Origin: Chrysopilus asiliformis
Taxonomy: Eukaryota > Arthropoda > Insecta > Diptera > Rhagionidae
Reading direction: 5' to 3'
Assembly (NCBI GenBank): GCA_964034945.1
Contig: OZ035960.1
Coordinates: forward strand, 72,245,445-72,309,444
DNA length: 64,000 bases
The notes beneath the pieces were generated by a model, which had not been told where the DNA came from, searched no databases, and saw nothing but the letters and a program-made list of their open reading frames with translations. This document shows positions 1 through 11,393 of the stretch, piece after piece; positions within the stretch are counted from its first letter, which is position 1; each line of letters starts with the position of its first letter. The position numbers and the translations under genes are program-made.

Positions 1-3000
1 GATTCTCCATATGCCGACAAACAACACCTATGGCATAAGCCAAATCCGGTCGCGTCGCAACCGTTAAGTACATAAGGCTTCCAATCGCCTCACGATACGG
101 AAACAAGGATCCTTTTGTAAACTCGTTGCTTTTCAGTGAGGACTGCAACGATGTATCAACCGGGGTTGAAACTGGATGGCAGTTTCCCATCTTGAATCTC
201 TCTAAAATTTTCTCCGCGTAGCGTGACTGATGTAGATAAAGAGTTCCGTCGTTGTGTCTTTCGATTTGGAGTCCCAGAAAACATCCAACTTTGCCTGCCT
301 TTACATCAAAATGTTGACGGAGATAATCGATTACTGCATTGGCATCTTGTTCTCGACTCGCAGCAATCAACCCATCGTCAATGTACAATGCCATTAGTAT
401 TTTCCTTTTATTGTGGTTCAGCACGAAAACACATTGATCCGCATCCGTTGGTTTCAAATTGAACTTCTGAAGAAGTTCGGTGAACTTTTTGTTCCAGCAT
501 CTCGAAGATTGTTTTAAGCCGTAGAGGCTCTTGCGCAATTTACATACGCGTCCTGAATTGTCGTCATACCCTATAGGCTGACACATAAAAATATCTTCCG
601 CCAAATCACCGTTTAGGAATGCAGTTTTGACATCGAACTGTTTTAGAATCATTTTCTCTGCCACTGCAACTGCAAGTATCGATCTTATGGATGTGAATTT
701 CGCCACGGGACTAAATACTTCGTCATAGTCAATGCCTTTTTGTTGCGAAAACCTACGTACAACTAATCGTGCTTTGTAGCGCTTATTTCCATCCTCACTA
801 CAATATTTTATTTTATATACCCATTTGTTTGTAATTACCTTTCTGTTGTCTGGTAATTTGACCAAATCCCAGGTACGATTCTTATGCAGAGCTTCCATCT
901 CCTCATCCATCGCCGCTTTCCACTGAGCTGCTTCGCTCACAGTTGTGGCCTCCTCATAACTTCTTGGTTCGTAGGATTCAGTTACAAAAGCGTAACCTTT
1001 TGAAGCTTCCGAGACAACGCTGAACGACGCGGAGCTTTTCGTTCTACTGCGTAATCGCTGACTGATGTGAGCCGGTTCCAAACTGGAGTCTGATTCTTCA
1101 TCCGGTGTGGCATACTCGTCGGGTTCCTTGTCCGTAGCTTCCTGACTTTCAACATTTTGAAAACTACTACTTGTGGCACCATTATTCACTTCAGTTTCTG
1201 AATTTTCCTTTTTGTCAGAACCAGCGTTTAGTATTTCCGTCTCACCATCGAACGAACCGAAATTTTCAGCGTCTTCGACAGAATCAAAACTTTGATATTG
1301 ACTGCTCGACCGTTCGCACATTTTGACAACCTTTTCGGCATCCATCTCCTTGAAAATAATATCTCTTGTGACCTGCACTTTATTTGTGCCCTTAATCCAC
1401 ACGCGAAAACCTTTAGTATCTTCGGCGTATCCAACGAAAAAACCGACATTGGACTTTTTGTCCCATTTCTGTCTTTTCTGTTTTGGCACATGCACAAAAC
1501 AAGTTGTTCCAAACACTTTAAGGTCGTCTAATATAGGCTTCTTTTTGAACCACAGTTCATACGGACTCTTATTTTTCGAAGGACTTGGCCCAAACCTATT
1601 AAGTAAATACACGGCTATGTTTACCGCTTCGGCCCACAGTTTCAGAGATAAATTCTTGGAATGAATCATGGTTCGCGACAGGTCAACTATTGTCCGAATG
1701 TCACGTTCAGCTCTCCCGTTTTGTTCGGGCGTATATGCCACAGAAGTTTGGTGTCGAATTCCCAAATTTGAAAACAAGGTTTCCATTTCATTGTTTTTGA
1801 ATTCGAGACCATTGTCTGAACGTACAGTTTTCACATCATACCCTGTTCCATTTTTCACTAAATTTACGAATTTCCGGAAAAGTTTCGGCACTTCAGACTT
1901 TTCTTTAAGAAAGAACACGTTTCTGTAACCTGAAAAGTCATCTTTAATTATCAAAAAATATTTAGAACCGCCAAAAGAAGATTCTTGCATCGGGCCACAC
2001 AAATCGGTATGAATTAGTTCACCGCAAACTTTAGCTCGTGACTCACTTTCCGAAAATGGTAACCGGTTTTGTTTTCCTACTGCGCACGCGTCACAAAAGA
2101 AGTTTTTATTGTCCGAAAACGCGATTTGTCTGTCCTTTAAAATTTTCCGAACATGCGCGATATTTTGATGGCCAAAACGCTCGTGCCATATCTCGATATT
2201 CTCACACTTTGTTGCAGCATTCGCCGTAGCTGACTTAGAAACACCGGTTTGAACTTTGAATAGCATTCGATACAATCTCCGTTCGCGTACTCCCACTGCT
2301 ACAGTGCGTCCTTTCTTTTGAATTTCACATTTTTCGCTAGTTGAAATTAGCTCATAACCTTTATCTAACGAACTTCCCGAGGAAAATAAATTTACCTTTA
2401 TTTCGGGGACGAAATATACATCTGCCAAATGCATGTCATTCCAAATGTCACCATTAAACACTGACACATTTACATCACCCTTCCCGCGCGCGTAAATTTT
2501 ATTCCCGTCTCCTACTACCACTGTCATAGGTTCTTCAAATTCGACGAAATTTATCAACCATTCTCTATGGAAAGTCATATGATGACTTGCACCGGAATCT
2601 AATAGCCAATGGTCATCATTTACCGAACCGTTTACGGTTAATAAGTCGCACACTAAAGCATCTCCTTTCTTATTCAAAGAGGGTCTTTTAGAGGATTTCC
2701 CGTTCGACTTATTTACACAGTTTCTCTTGAAATGTCCAATCTCACCACACGAATAACACTTTCCCGAATTTTGTGCACGATTTCGGCCCTTCCCGATTTT
2801 TCGCGTAACAAAAGCATTGTGCTGTTGAGTCTCGTTTGACGAATTCGACATTCGAGCTTCCTCCATTACAAGCCGAGATGTCAGATTTTCGAGAGTTTGA
2901 TTTTCTGGTGCGGTTGATTCCCAAGCACAAAAGAAATGATCGTAAGATGGCGGTAGCGTCATTAGAACTTTAGTTATCATCATCGGGTGTGAAATCGTTT

Positions 3001-3454
3001 CGCCAACATCTTTTAGCTGCTGTATAAGTGATTCCAGCTTAGCGATATGCGTAGCGATGTCATCGCTAGGATCTTTGGAAAAATTATAGAATTTTTGTTG
3101 CAGCAAGTGAACGCTTGTTTTCGATTTTTGCTCATAGACCGCAGCAAGTTTTATCCACATATCTTTTGAATTTGAGCAATTCATGATGTGCAGGAGCGGT
3201 TGTTGCCCAATAGAAGTAACGATTAATTTTTGAGCTTTTCGGTCTTTCAGCTGCCATAACCTGAGATCTTTATTGAAATCTTCTTCCTTAACCGTAGAGC
3301 TCGCGACAGGCTTGAGGGCTTCTCCGCTCACAATTTCCCAAACGTCAATTGCGCTTAACAAAATCTTTACCTGGAATTTCCAAATAGGCCATTGATCTGC
3401 ATTTTGCAACTTTTCGATTTTGGTTGCTTCGCTGTCCATTTCCGCAGTTTCCAT
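1..3454 (-). CDS. Ty1/copia-type Gag-Pol polyprotein (partial, runs off window)
   Basis: This is the polyprotein of a copia-superfamily LTR retrotransposon, covering particle formation, proteolysis, reverse transcription and integration. On the minus strand one frame stays open from the ATG at 3454 to base 1 (about 1151 codons); the RNase H end lies outside the window. In order I read an N-terminal Gag region, a zinc knuckle CYSCGEIGHFKRNC (residues about 232-245), a protease site LLDSGASHH (about 285), an integrase zinc motif (WHERFGH, then CDACAVGK) with catalytic stretches HTDLCGP, VRSDNG and PEQNGRAER, and a reverse transcriptase with FLNGDL, LYGLKQS and the active site LYIDDG (about 1024). 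The last residues read YREAIGSLMYLTVATRPDLA, a typical copia motif. I saw no stop or frameshift on a hand reading. The start was chosen because the tRNA primer site lies about 110 bp upstream. The Gag-to-Pol order (IN before RT) separates it from gypsy and BEL. Confidence 0.93.
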   Translation of the reverse strand, partial: METAEMDSEATKIEKLQNADQWPIWKFQVKILLSAIDVWEIVSGEALKPVASSTVKEEDFNKDLRLWQLKDRKAQKLIVTSIGQQPLLHIMNCSNSKDMWIKLAAVYEQKSKTSVHLLQQKFYNFSKDPSDDIATHIAKLESLIQQLKDVGETISHPMMITKVLMTLPPSYDHFFCAWESTAPENQTLENLTSRLVMEEARMSNSSNETQQHNAFVTRKIGKGRNRAQNSGKCYSCGEIGHFKRNCVNKSNGKSSKRPSLNKKGDALVCDLLTVNGSVNDDHWLLDSGASHHMTFHREWLINFVEFEEPMTVVVGDGNKIYARGKGDVNVSVFNGDIWNDMHLADVYFVPEIKVNLFSSGSSLDKGYELISTSEKCEIQKKGRTVAVGVRERRLYRMLFKVQTGVSKSATANAATKCENIEIWHERFGHQNIAHVRKILKDRQIAFSDNKNFFCDACAVGKQNRLPFSESESRAKVCGELIHTDLCGPMQESSFGGSKYFLIIKDDFSGYRNVFFLKEKSEVPKLFRKFVNLVKNGTGYDVKTVRSDNGLEFKNNEMETLFSNLGIRHQTSVAYTPEQNGRAERDIRTIVDLSRTMIHSKNLSLKLWAEAVNIAVYLLNRFGPSPSKNKSPYELWFKKKPILDDLKVFGTTCFVHVPKQKRQKWDKKSNVGFFVGYAEDTKGFRVWIKGTNKVQVTRDIIFKEMDAEKVVKMCERSSSQYQSFDSVEDAENFGSFDGETEILNAGSDKKENSETEVNNGATSSSFQNVESQEATDKEPDEYATPDEESDSSLEPAHISQRLRSRTKSSASFSVVSEASKGYAFVTESYEPRSYEEATTVSEAAQWKAAMDEEMEALHKNRTWDLVKLPDNRKVITNKWVYKIKYCSEDGNKRYKARLVVRRFSQQKGIDYDEVFSPVAKFTSIRSILAVAVAEKMILKQFDVKTAFLNGDLAEDIFMCQPIGYDDNSGRVCKLRKSLYGLKQSSRCWNKKFTELLQKFNLKPTDADQCVFVLNHNKRKILMALYIDDGLIAASREQDANAVIDYLRQHFDVKAGKVGCFLGLQIERHNDGTLYLHQSRYAEKILERFKMGNCHPVSTPVDTSLQSSLKSNEFTKGSLFPYREAIGSLMYLTVATRPDLAYAIGVVCRHMEN

Positions 3455-3562
3455 AGAATAACCTAAGACTGATTTTTCACCCTTTCAACGTTCGTCGTTA
3501 TACGATAAACTCAAGACTAATTATTTGCCGCTTGCAAAGAAAAACTTGTGTCGCCACGTGTT

Positions 3563-3576
3563 CTGGGCCCATAACC
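3563..3576 (-). promoter_or_regulatory. copia primer-binding site (initiator tRNA-Met half-molecule)
   Basis: On the minus strand the sequence GGTTATGGGCCCAG directly follows the LTR end (...CCAACA). It is complementary to the anticodon-arm region of initiator tRNA-Met (CTGGGCCCATAACC), the unusual internal primer known for Drosophila copia. It lies about 110 bp upstream of the Gag-Pol ATG, where minus-strand DNA synthesis should begin. Confidence 0.82.
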
Positions 3577-3727
3577 TGTTGGGTTATACCAGTCTTGTTG
3601 AAAGTCCAAATGGAACAGAAAGAGTTTTATTCAAAGAGCGTTCATCGCAAGTACATCGCACAGTGGCTTACAAAATTTAGCATAGTGATGATACAAAATT
3701 ACCCTAAATTCAACAGAAAGTTTAGCC
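3577..3727 (-). repeat. copia 5' LTR remnant
   Basis: On the plus strand this starts TGTTGGGTTATA, which read on the minus strand is the CCAACA end of a copia LTR abutting the primer site. Only about 150 bp remain before sequence that reads as LINE coding frame begins near 3728. The LTR therefore appears to have been cut by the LINE insertion. The exact right boundary is uncertain by tens of bases. Confidence 0.6.
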
Positions 3728-5149
3728 CACCCGCTTACTCTACTCTTTAACTGGTCTCTTTCTGATGGAATATTTCCCGAAATATGGAAAATTTCACACA
3801 TTACTCCTATCCATAAAGCAGGTTGTCGTAGTAATGTCGAGAATTACAGACCGATTGCAATTCTACCCACTATTGCAAAAATTTTCGAAAAATTAGTCTG
3901 TGACGAGATATCAGCTGCTGTTGAAGGTTGTATTTCCCCGCAACAGCATGGTTTTGTTAAGTGTCGTTCTACGGTTACTAACCTAATTGAGCTTACGCAC
4001 TATTGCTTGAATGAATTGGAAGGTGGATCACAAGTCGACGTCATTTACACTGATTTTACCAAAGCATTTGACAGAGTACCCCATCTTATTCTCTTGAGGA
4101 AGCTTGAAAAAATCGGCATTCACTCTCAGTTATTGGAATGGTTATCGTCTTATTTATTAAATCGTTGTCAGTGTGTTAAAATAAACAATGTTTTATCTAG
4201 TCCTTTTTACGTTCGTTCAGGAGTCCCTCAAGGAAGTCACCTTGGTCCGTTATTATTTATTTTATTTATTAACGATTTATGTAATGTTTTTAAATTGTCC
4301 AATTTTCTTTTATATGCTGACGACTTGAAAATTTTTCGAAAAGTCAATACATTATATGATGCAGTATTGCTTCAGCTAGACTTAGATGCCTTCGTTGAGT
4401 GGTGTGAACGCAACTGTATTGGTCTCAATATTTCCAAATGTTCTGTGATGTCGTACTACCGTTCGTCCAGTCCTTTAACGTTTGATTACAAACTCAATGA
4501 GGTTAACATAAATAGAGTCACCGAAATCAAAGATCTCGGTGTTATGTTTGACACAAAATTATCATTCAACATACACGTTGACTATGTAATCACAAAAGCA
4601 AATCGTATGTTAGGATTCATTAAGCATTTTTCGCGAGATATATGTGATCCATAGGCGTTGAAAAGTGTCTATGTTTCTCTTGTCAGAAGTGTACTAGAAT
4701 ATGCGTGTGTAGTCTGGAGTCCATGCTTTGACGTCCATATTAAGAGACTTGAAGCAATTCAAAAACGCTTTGTTCGCTTTGCTCTTCGTAGGCTTAATTG
4801 GAATAATCATAAAGAGCTTCCGCCTTACGAATCCCGATGTTTCCTTTTTAAATTAGAAACATTGTATTTTCGTCGTGAATTGTTACAAGTACTCTTTCTT
4901 TACAATGTGTTTTCTGGTGTAATTGTTTCTCCCTTTATTTTAAGCTCAATTAACTTCAACGTCCCTAGTCGCAAGTTGAGACATCACAATATTTTAAACG
5001 TTCCGTTTCATAGAACCTCGTACGGAGCCAATGAGCCCATCTCTAACATGTGCTCTTTATTCAATAAATGGCAAGAATATTTTGATTTTAGTATTTCGCG
5101 TTATAAGTTTCGGCAGAGTATTTTAAACGTATATTTTAGTAAATCATAA
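3728..5149 (+). pseudogene. LINE reverse transcriptase fragment, one in-frame stop
   Basis: The frame opens within the RT finger region (LTLLFNWSLSDGIFP, then YRPIAIL) and continues through VIYTDFTKAFDRVPH, GVPQGSHLGPLLFILFINDL and the catalytic LLYADDLKIF, then the thumb and C-terminal region. A TAG at 4652-4654 breaks an otherwise continuous frame that ends at TAA 5149; both sides align with LINE 2 at 45426-46977. The endonuclease domain and ORF1 are missing. The motif set fits the Jockey/CR1 group; I cannot assign the clade more finely by eye. Not functional because of truncation and the nonsense codon. Confidence 0.88.
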
Positions 5150-5214
5150 ATTTTTTTTTTTTCTAATTTTATTATGGCTTGTTAGGATTGTAATCCTGTT
5201 TGCTTGTAAACAAA

Positions 5215-5245
<31 letters not shown>

Positions 5246-5250
5246 ACAAA
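3728..5250 (+). mobile_element. 5'-truncated Jockey/CR1-like LINE 1
   Basis: Non-LTR retrotransposon reduced to the RT half of ORF2, a 3' UTR and a simple-repeat tail (AAAT)n at about 5212-5247. 5' truncation with a short A/T-rich repeat tail is the usual product of target-primed reverse transcription. Its left junction lies in the copia LTR. Its right junction lies in a sequence resembling the right part of the hAT MITE at 32773-35220. I could not identify a target-site duplication. Confidence 0.85.
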
Positions 5251-5350
5251 CCGCTTTGAACAAGAGCGAAAAACTTAAAGAGAAACAATTTCGATCTTAA
5301 CTTGGGGAGAAGGAAAAATGTGCATCGATCACATGGCCGAATTAAACACA

Positions 5351-6777
5351 GGTCTGCTGGTTGCTTTTTAACAGCCACCATTTTGCTACGTCATCGGCAA
5401 GAAATATCGGTGCATTCTTTCTAATGTTGATTGTGTGTGCGCTAATTTCAATAATCTAAAAATGGAAGTTTGTTGGTTTGTTTGAGATTACAAAACTCAA
5501 AAACTACCGGACCGATTTTTACGCGGTTTTTTGCAAAATGTTCTGTGTTGCCAGGAGCAGGTTTTTAGCTATGTAGATTTTCAAAATTCGAAACGGAAGG
5601 TCCTGAAAGGATAACATAAATATCCGTTTTTTTCCATTCTGCCCCGGAAAATTTACATTATGGGGTTTTTGGGGTCGCTGATCACGAATCCGGTATTAGA
5701 TTTTCAAAATTCGAAACGGAAGGTCCTGTAAGGATAACGAAAATATCCTTTTTTTCCGTTTTGCCCCGGAAAAATTTGCATTATAGGGTTTCTGGGGACG
5801 CTGATCACGAATCCGGTATTAGATTTTCAAAATTTGAAACGGAAGGTCCTGTAAGGATTATGAAAATATCCTTTTTCCCATTTTTCCCCGGAAAAATTGG
5901 CACTATGGGGTTTTTGGGGTCGCTGTTCACGAATCTGGTATTAGATTTTCAAAATTCGAAACGGAAGGTCCTGTAAGGATAACGCAAATATCCTTTTTTC
6001 CCGGCTTTCCCCGGAAAAATCCGCATAAGGGGGTTTCCGGGGTCGCTGATTGCGAATTCGGTGTCAGATTTTTAAAATTCTAAATGGAAGGTCCTGAAAG
6101 GATAACGCAAATATCCCTTTTCCCATTTTTCCCGGAAAATTGGCATTATAGGGTATTTGGGGTCGCTAATTAAGAATCTGGTGTTGGAATTTCAAAATTC
6201 GGAACAGAAGGTCCTGCAAGGATAACGCAAATATCCTTTTTCCAGTTTTTCGTGGGAAAAATCGGTATTAGGGGGTTTTTGGGTCGCTGATCACGAGTCC
6301 GGTGTTGGAATTTCAAAATTCTAACCGAAAAGTCCTGTAAGGATGACGCAAATGTCCTTTTTCAAATTTTTCTTGAAACAATTGACACTAAGGGGTTTTC
6401 CAGGTCGCTGATCGCGAATCCGGTGTTCGATTTTTCAAATGCTAAACGTAAGGTCCTGTAAGGATAACGGAAATCTCCTTTTTCCAATTTTTCTCGCAAA
6501 AACAGGCTTTGGGAGGTTTTCAGGGTTGCTTATCACGAATCTGGAGTTGGAATTTCAAAATTCGAAACGGAAGGTCCTGTAAGGATAACATTTCTTCCCA
6601 AAAGTTTTTAAGTTATTTATGGTTTTTTGGCATTCTAAAATTTATACAAAAAACTTTTAGCTGCCAACGAAGGGTCTGCTAGTATTTCATATAAAAAGGG
6701 AAAATTCCCATTGAATCGTATAAGAATTTCTTGCCGATGACGTCAGAGCCATAAGCAACTGAGCTGTCAAACAGACC
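5351..6777. mobile_element. Inverted-repeat unit carrying a minisatellite
   Basis: The outer ends GGTCTG (5351) and CAGACC (to 6777) are inverted. An inner perfect inverted pair, ACGTCATCGGCAAGAAAT (5388-5405) and its complement (6726-6743), reinforces this. The unit lies within hAT-derived flanks and encloses the 121-bp repeats. It also contains a sentence common in insect non-coding transposons (ACTACCGGACCGATTTT near 5503). No coding region and no clear target duplication; the superfamily is undetermined. Confidence 0.5.
5545..6600. repeat. Minisatellite, about nine units of ~121 bp
   Basis: The phrase GGAAGGTCCTG(T/A)AAGGATAA recurs near 5597, 5720, 5845, 5966, 6091, 6210, 6331, 6451 and 6571. 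Each unit also contains a CCCCGGAAAAAT stretch, GGGGTTTTTGGGGTCGCTGATCACGAATCCGG and ATTTTCAAAATTCGAAACGG, with 5-20% divergence. Single related units occur downstream of both histone H1 copies (18490, 29815) and inverted at 57270-57470. The small ORFs across it are artefacts. Confidence 0.85.
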
Positions 6778-6823
6778 TTGTAGGTATAATTCGACCATGG
6801 TTTTGAACACTGTTTTTAGTTGC

Positions 6824-7764
6824 TCTAAATTGAAATTGCTTCGTTGCTTTTATCGTGTAATTTTATTTTGTTTTTATTTGTTTTTTATCTAGGTATGGGC
6901 GTTTTCATAAATTCAAGTTCTGCAAAAAAAGATTTTTGATTAAAAAATAACGCAAAAGATTTTTCTTAATAAATGACCCAGTTTATGTTATTCGTTTAGT
7001 TTACGAAGAAAATGTTTTGTGCAATTTGCGTAAGTTCCGAGTACATTTATGAAAATGCCCTATTAAACATTGTTCGTTGTGTTGCAAGTGAAATTTGATT
7101 TTTAGGTACAAGATGCCAAAATTCACCAAACGGAAAGTCAAATCCCGTAACATTACGGTCAATCAAATTGTTTCTTTAGTTTCCTTTTCACTAAAATTTC
7201 TTACTTAAAGATCTATTGGCGATCGTTGTAGGCGGATCCACGTCTTCTGGCCGTCTCTACGAGACAGACACCTTGCTTTTTTTTAGAATCTCTTGAAAGT
7301 TTTCATAAGTCGAACAATGTCCTTTAAGTAATGTTGAATTCCTTACTTGAATTTTTCAAATGAAATTTCTTGAATTTCGGTATTTCTTTTTCTTGAGAAA
7401 ATCTTTGTTTAAATTGTCTTCATCGAATTTGGATTTCTTTTTAAGTTGAAATGTTCCAAAAGTCCTAGCGCTTTGGTTGTCGGGGTCACCAATTATGAAG
7501 GGATATTTCTTGGTTTTTATATAATTTCGTTTTGCTTATTATTTCACCTTCATTTTATTTAGTTACCATTTTAATTTAAACATATTTTTTATAATTATTT
7601 TAATGGTTTTTAATTATTCAATGTTCTGATTATAAAGGTTGACAAATCAATGATAATAATAAAAATTTCTTTTTAAAATTTAAACTCTGAGCACATTTGA
7701 TAATTAAAATAAAAAATAATTTTTCAAGTAACAAATAAAAATTAACAAGTAAACTAAAACTTTA
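6824..7764. other. Intergenic, no gene recognised
   Basis: AT-rich sequence with no coding signature. A short frame starting ATGCCAAAATTCACC at about 7113 follows a possible splice acceptor (TTTTTAG) but ends within about 30 codons and matches nothing I know. Runs of TTGAAATTTCTTG-like phrases near 7370-7440 are repetitive but unclassified. Confidence 0.6.
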
Positions 7765-7768
7765 AAAT

Positions 7769-9628
7769 GTGTATGTCGCCACACTACCAACCCATACTCT
7801 TCATTTATGGGAACAACAAGCGAGCGGACTTGACAATTTGCCAAAATTATCCGAATTTATGGCTTTCCTGGATTCCCGATTTAGAACGTTAGAGATGATC
7901 AACTCACAAAAGGGGACACAAGGTCAAACCGACATCAAACGACAATCATTTCATTCAGCTGAAAAACACAAATGCGGAATGTGTCAGTCCGATCATCATA
8001 TTCGAAAATGCCAACGTTATCTTCAATTATCAATAGCCGATAGATCAAAAATTGTCAGATCTAAATCCCTGTGTCTCAATTGCCTCAATCAGGGACACCT
8101 GTTAAAAAATTGTCCAAGCAAAATGACTTGTTTTATATGCCATAAAAATCACCATACTACATTGCATCAAAGTCTTCCTCCAAAAAGTACGGTTTCGAAT
8201 GAACCATCCAGTACATCACCAGTGATCCCATCAACGTCTACAACTAACACACTATATTACGACGAAAATCGTTCCACAGTATTATTAGCCACAGCTCTAG
8301 TAACTGCCATGAGTGACAATGGTGAACATACTCTTCGTGCTTTAATTGATCAAGGATCACAAAGCAGCTTCATCACCGAAAATGCTGTGCAACAACTGAG
8401 ATTAAAGAAAAGGAGAATTTCCGCCCATATTGCCGGAATCGGAGGATCTAAAGCAAACACATGCAAGGCAAAAATTCTAATTACATTAAGGTCAAAATAT
8501 GGTACATAAAAATTCACCATTTCTGCGTACGTCCTGCCAGCAATTACTGGCATGTTACCAGCTAATCACCTTTCGAAAGAGTCGTGTCAACATCTCCTCC
8601 ATCTTCCTCTCGCAGACCCACAGTTCGACAAACCAGGAAAAATTGACCTGTTATTAGGAGCCGATATCTATGCCGCCATTCTGGTTAAAGGTATCAAACC
8701 AGGTACTCTAACAACACCCCTGGCACAAAACACGCATTTCGGCTGGATAATATCAGGACAAATAAAAAACAAAATCTCGAATGCTACAGCGCATACTTTC
8801 ATGGTTACGGAAATCCAAGAACAACAAGAACTAAATCAATTATTAAAAAAATTCTGGGAGATAGAAGAATCTATCGACCGACCTCCTTTCACCGAAACCG
8901 AAACTTATTGTGAAAAACATTTTCAAGACACGCATTCTCGAAACGAGGAAGGAAGATACATCGTGCATCTCCCATTCGACCCAAACGTACCAATATATCT
9001 AGAAGACTCATATAGCATTGCTTTAACGCGATTTCATCAATTAGAACATCGTTTCACATCAAATCCTACTCTGCGCTCTGAATATTCTAAATGTATTGAA
9101 GAATATCAGACTTTAAAGCATATGATCTTCATTTCAAAATCAGATGATTGCCCAAACGGACAGTCCTATTATCTTCCCCATCACCCCGTGATAAAAAATG
9201 ATAGCACTACCACTAAACTACGAGTAGTATTCAACGCATCACAAAAAACAAAAGGAGGAAAATCACTAAACGATTTACTTTTGGTAGGACCAACCATTCA
9301 AGAAGATCTTCGCACTATCCTACTACGATGGAGAACCTATAAACTCGCGTATTCGGCAGATATTGAGAAAATGTACCGACAGATCCTAGTGACTCTTGAA
9401 CATCAACAGTACCAACGAATCCTCTGGCGAACAGATCCAACCAACGAAGTACTAGCATACAACCTCACTACGGTCAGCTTCGGAACAGCTTCCGCTCCTT
9501 TTCTAGCCATCCGAGCTCTACATCAATTAGCACAAGACGAAAGAGAAAAGTATTCAATAGCTTCCAATATTACGTTGAACAATTTTTATGTGGACAATGC
9601 CTTGGCAGGAGCCGATATCCAGGAATAA
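7769..9628 (+). pseudogene. BEL/Pao Gag C-terminus, protease and reverse transcriptase (broken)
   Basis: One frame with a TAA at 8507-8509 and another at 9626-9628. It begins in Gag (LPTHTLHLWEQQ, FMAFLDSRFRTLEM), then has three Cys/His knuckles (CGMCQSDHHIRKC, CLNCLNQGHLLKNC, CFICHKNHHTTLH), then the aspartic protease (ALIDQGSQSSFI). RT follows with LRVVFNASQKT, SADIEKMYRQI and FYVDNALAGA. The usual BEL catalytic YVDD reads YVDN here, so the enzyme would be dead even without stops. At the second stop element 2 has a glutamate codon, so this is a point nonsense mutation. The start is internal because the 5' end is truncated. Confidence 0.9.
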
Positions 9629-11393
9629 CTCGTCACTAAATATCGTCAAATGATGGATTTATTAAATTCAGGTTGTCTTCCACTAAGAAAATGGGCCTCT
9701 AACTCTAAATATCTGTTGTCCAAAATCCCGACAGAATATTTAGACACGCCTGGACCAAAGACGGTACATACTACTGAGGAAGTTAAAACGCTAGGCATGG
9801 GATCCAAGGTTCGACCTACTCAAGTATAAAATTTCCCTGAATCCACTGCCTCAGAAAATTACCAAAAGACTAATAGCTTCAGAAGTGGCAAAGTTATTTG
9901 ATCCATTAGGTTGGTGTGCGCCAGTAATTATACGAGGAAAGGTCTTACTACAACAACTATGGTTACTCGCATCAGGATGGGACGACAAAAGTACCTGTGG
10001 AAATAGAAAAACAATTCAAACAATATATGGCAGACTTACCCTCCATTAGTCAGATTAAAATCGAAAGATGGATTGGCATGTGATGCATCTATGAAAGCAT
10101 ATGCTGCGACAATATTCCTACGCGTTCTTGAAGAAGGCAACTCGTACAAAAGTCGTCTCTTTACATCAAGTACTAGAGTTGCACCTATTAAAACGATTTC
10201 GTTGCCCCGACTTGAGCTCTGTGGTGCCGTACTCTTAGCGAAATTAACAAACTCAGTAATACGAGCTCTAAAAAAACCTCCAGTATCCATTTTTGCATGG
10301 ACGGATTCTACCATAGTTTTATCCTGGCTAAATTCCCACCCAAGTAAATGGAAATGCTTTGTAGCAAACCGTACCACCACTATCAAATCCCGACTCTCGG
10401 AAGCAATCTGGCAACACGTTAAATCCACGGACAATCCAGCAGACTGTGCTACACGGGGTCTCCTGCCAGACGAGCTCATTAATCATGACCTTTGGTGGAA
10501 CGGTCCTACTTGGTTGAAACAACCTCAGGAGTCATGGCCACAAAAGGAGGCAATACCAGATACTCAGGAAGAATTGAAACCAAAGGCTTTACAAGTTTTT
10601 CATACAAGTAGTTTACCAGATTTCACCTTGAAATTCTCGTCCTACAATCGCCTGATCAGGGTCACTGCATATGTATTGCGATTCTTTCATGCACTCAAAG
10701 GTCAAAAACCTCCTCAACCGTGCTAAGTCAAGAAGAGCTCAAGAAGGCTACCACATGGCTTATTAAAATAAACCAACGTTCTACTTTCCCAAACGAGATC
10801 GAAGAATTATCAAAAGGAAAGACTATATCTAACAAAAGTAAACTTAAAGTCCTGTGTCCATTTTTAGACCACGAAAAAATACTAAGAGTAAGAGGACGTC
10901 TTCATAATGCAAATATCTCATTTGATGAAAAGCACCCCATAATTCTTAACAATAAAAGTCATTTCACCATACTATTAATACGTCATGCCCATAATCATCT
11001 CATGCACGCTGGGACTTAAAGCACATTGTATTTTATAAACTCAAATTACTATATAACCAACGCCAGGAACACTGTAAAGCAAATTATACATCAGTGCATA
11101 ATTTGTTTCCGCCAAAAGAACAAACCAAATCAGCAATTGATGGGAAATTTACCAGCCCCTAGAGTATTAGAAAGCAAACCTTTCACCCATACCGGCATAG
11201 ACTACTGCGGCCCGTTTCAAATTAAAACCTCTAAAGGAAGAGGGCACAAAAGCCACAAGGGTTATATAGCATTATTTATATGCCTTAGTATAAAAGCCAT
11301 ACATTTGGAACTAGTCTCCGACTTAAGCACTAACGCATTTATCGCAGCGCTCCACAGATTCACTTCCAGAAGCGGCCTACCTAGTAATATTTA
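9629..11393 (+). pseudogene. BEL/Pao RT end, RNase H and integrase N-terminus (frameshifted)
   Basis: Continues the pol gene after the stop at 9628. Near 9800 a ~5-nt deletion relative to element 2 (CTAGGCATGGGATCC against CTAGGCCTGGTATGGGATCC) shifts the frame. From about 10073 to 10726 RNase H is readable: CDASMKAYAAT, SLPRLELCGAVL, AWTDSTIVLSWL, NPADCATRG. A frame change near 10720 leads into the integrase zinc region (IRHAHNHLMHAG, then CIICFRQK), with a stop at 11017-11019. The first catalytic Asp lies in HTGIDYCGPF. The frame then reaches the mariner insertion at 11394. All of this is inferred to be non-functional. Confidence 0.88.

Larger units (their letters stand above)
5249..6823 (+). 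mobile_element. hAT-type MITE remnant, right part, interrupted
   Basis: Bases 5249-5335 (CTTTGAACAAGAGCGAAAAAC onward) resemble 34955-35035 in the better preserved hAT element at 32773-35220, with scattered mismatches. Bases 6811-6823 (GTTTTGAACACTG) are identical to that element's right terminal repeat. The material between is a separate inverted-repeat unit with a minisatellite. The left part was lost where the LINE sits. No transposase is present. Confidence 0.55.

Noticed and set aside
10036..10479. 147-codon minus-strand ORF
   Set aside because: Shadow of the BEL RNase H frame on the plus strand, which has recognisable motifs.
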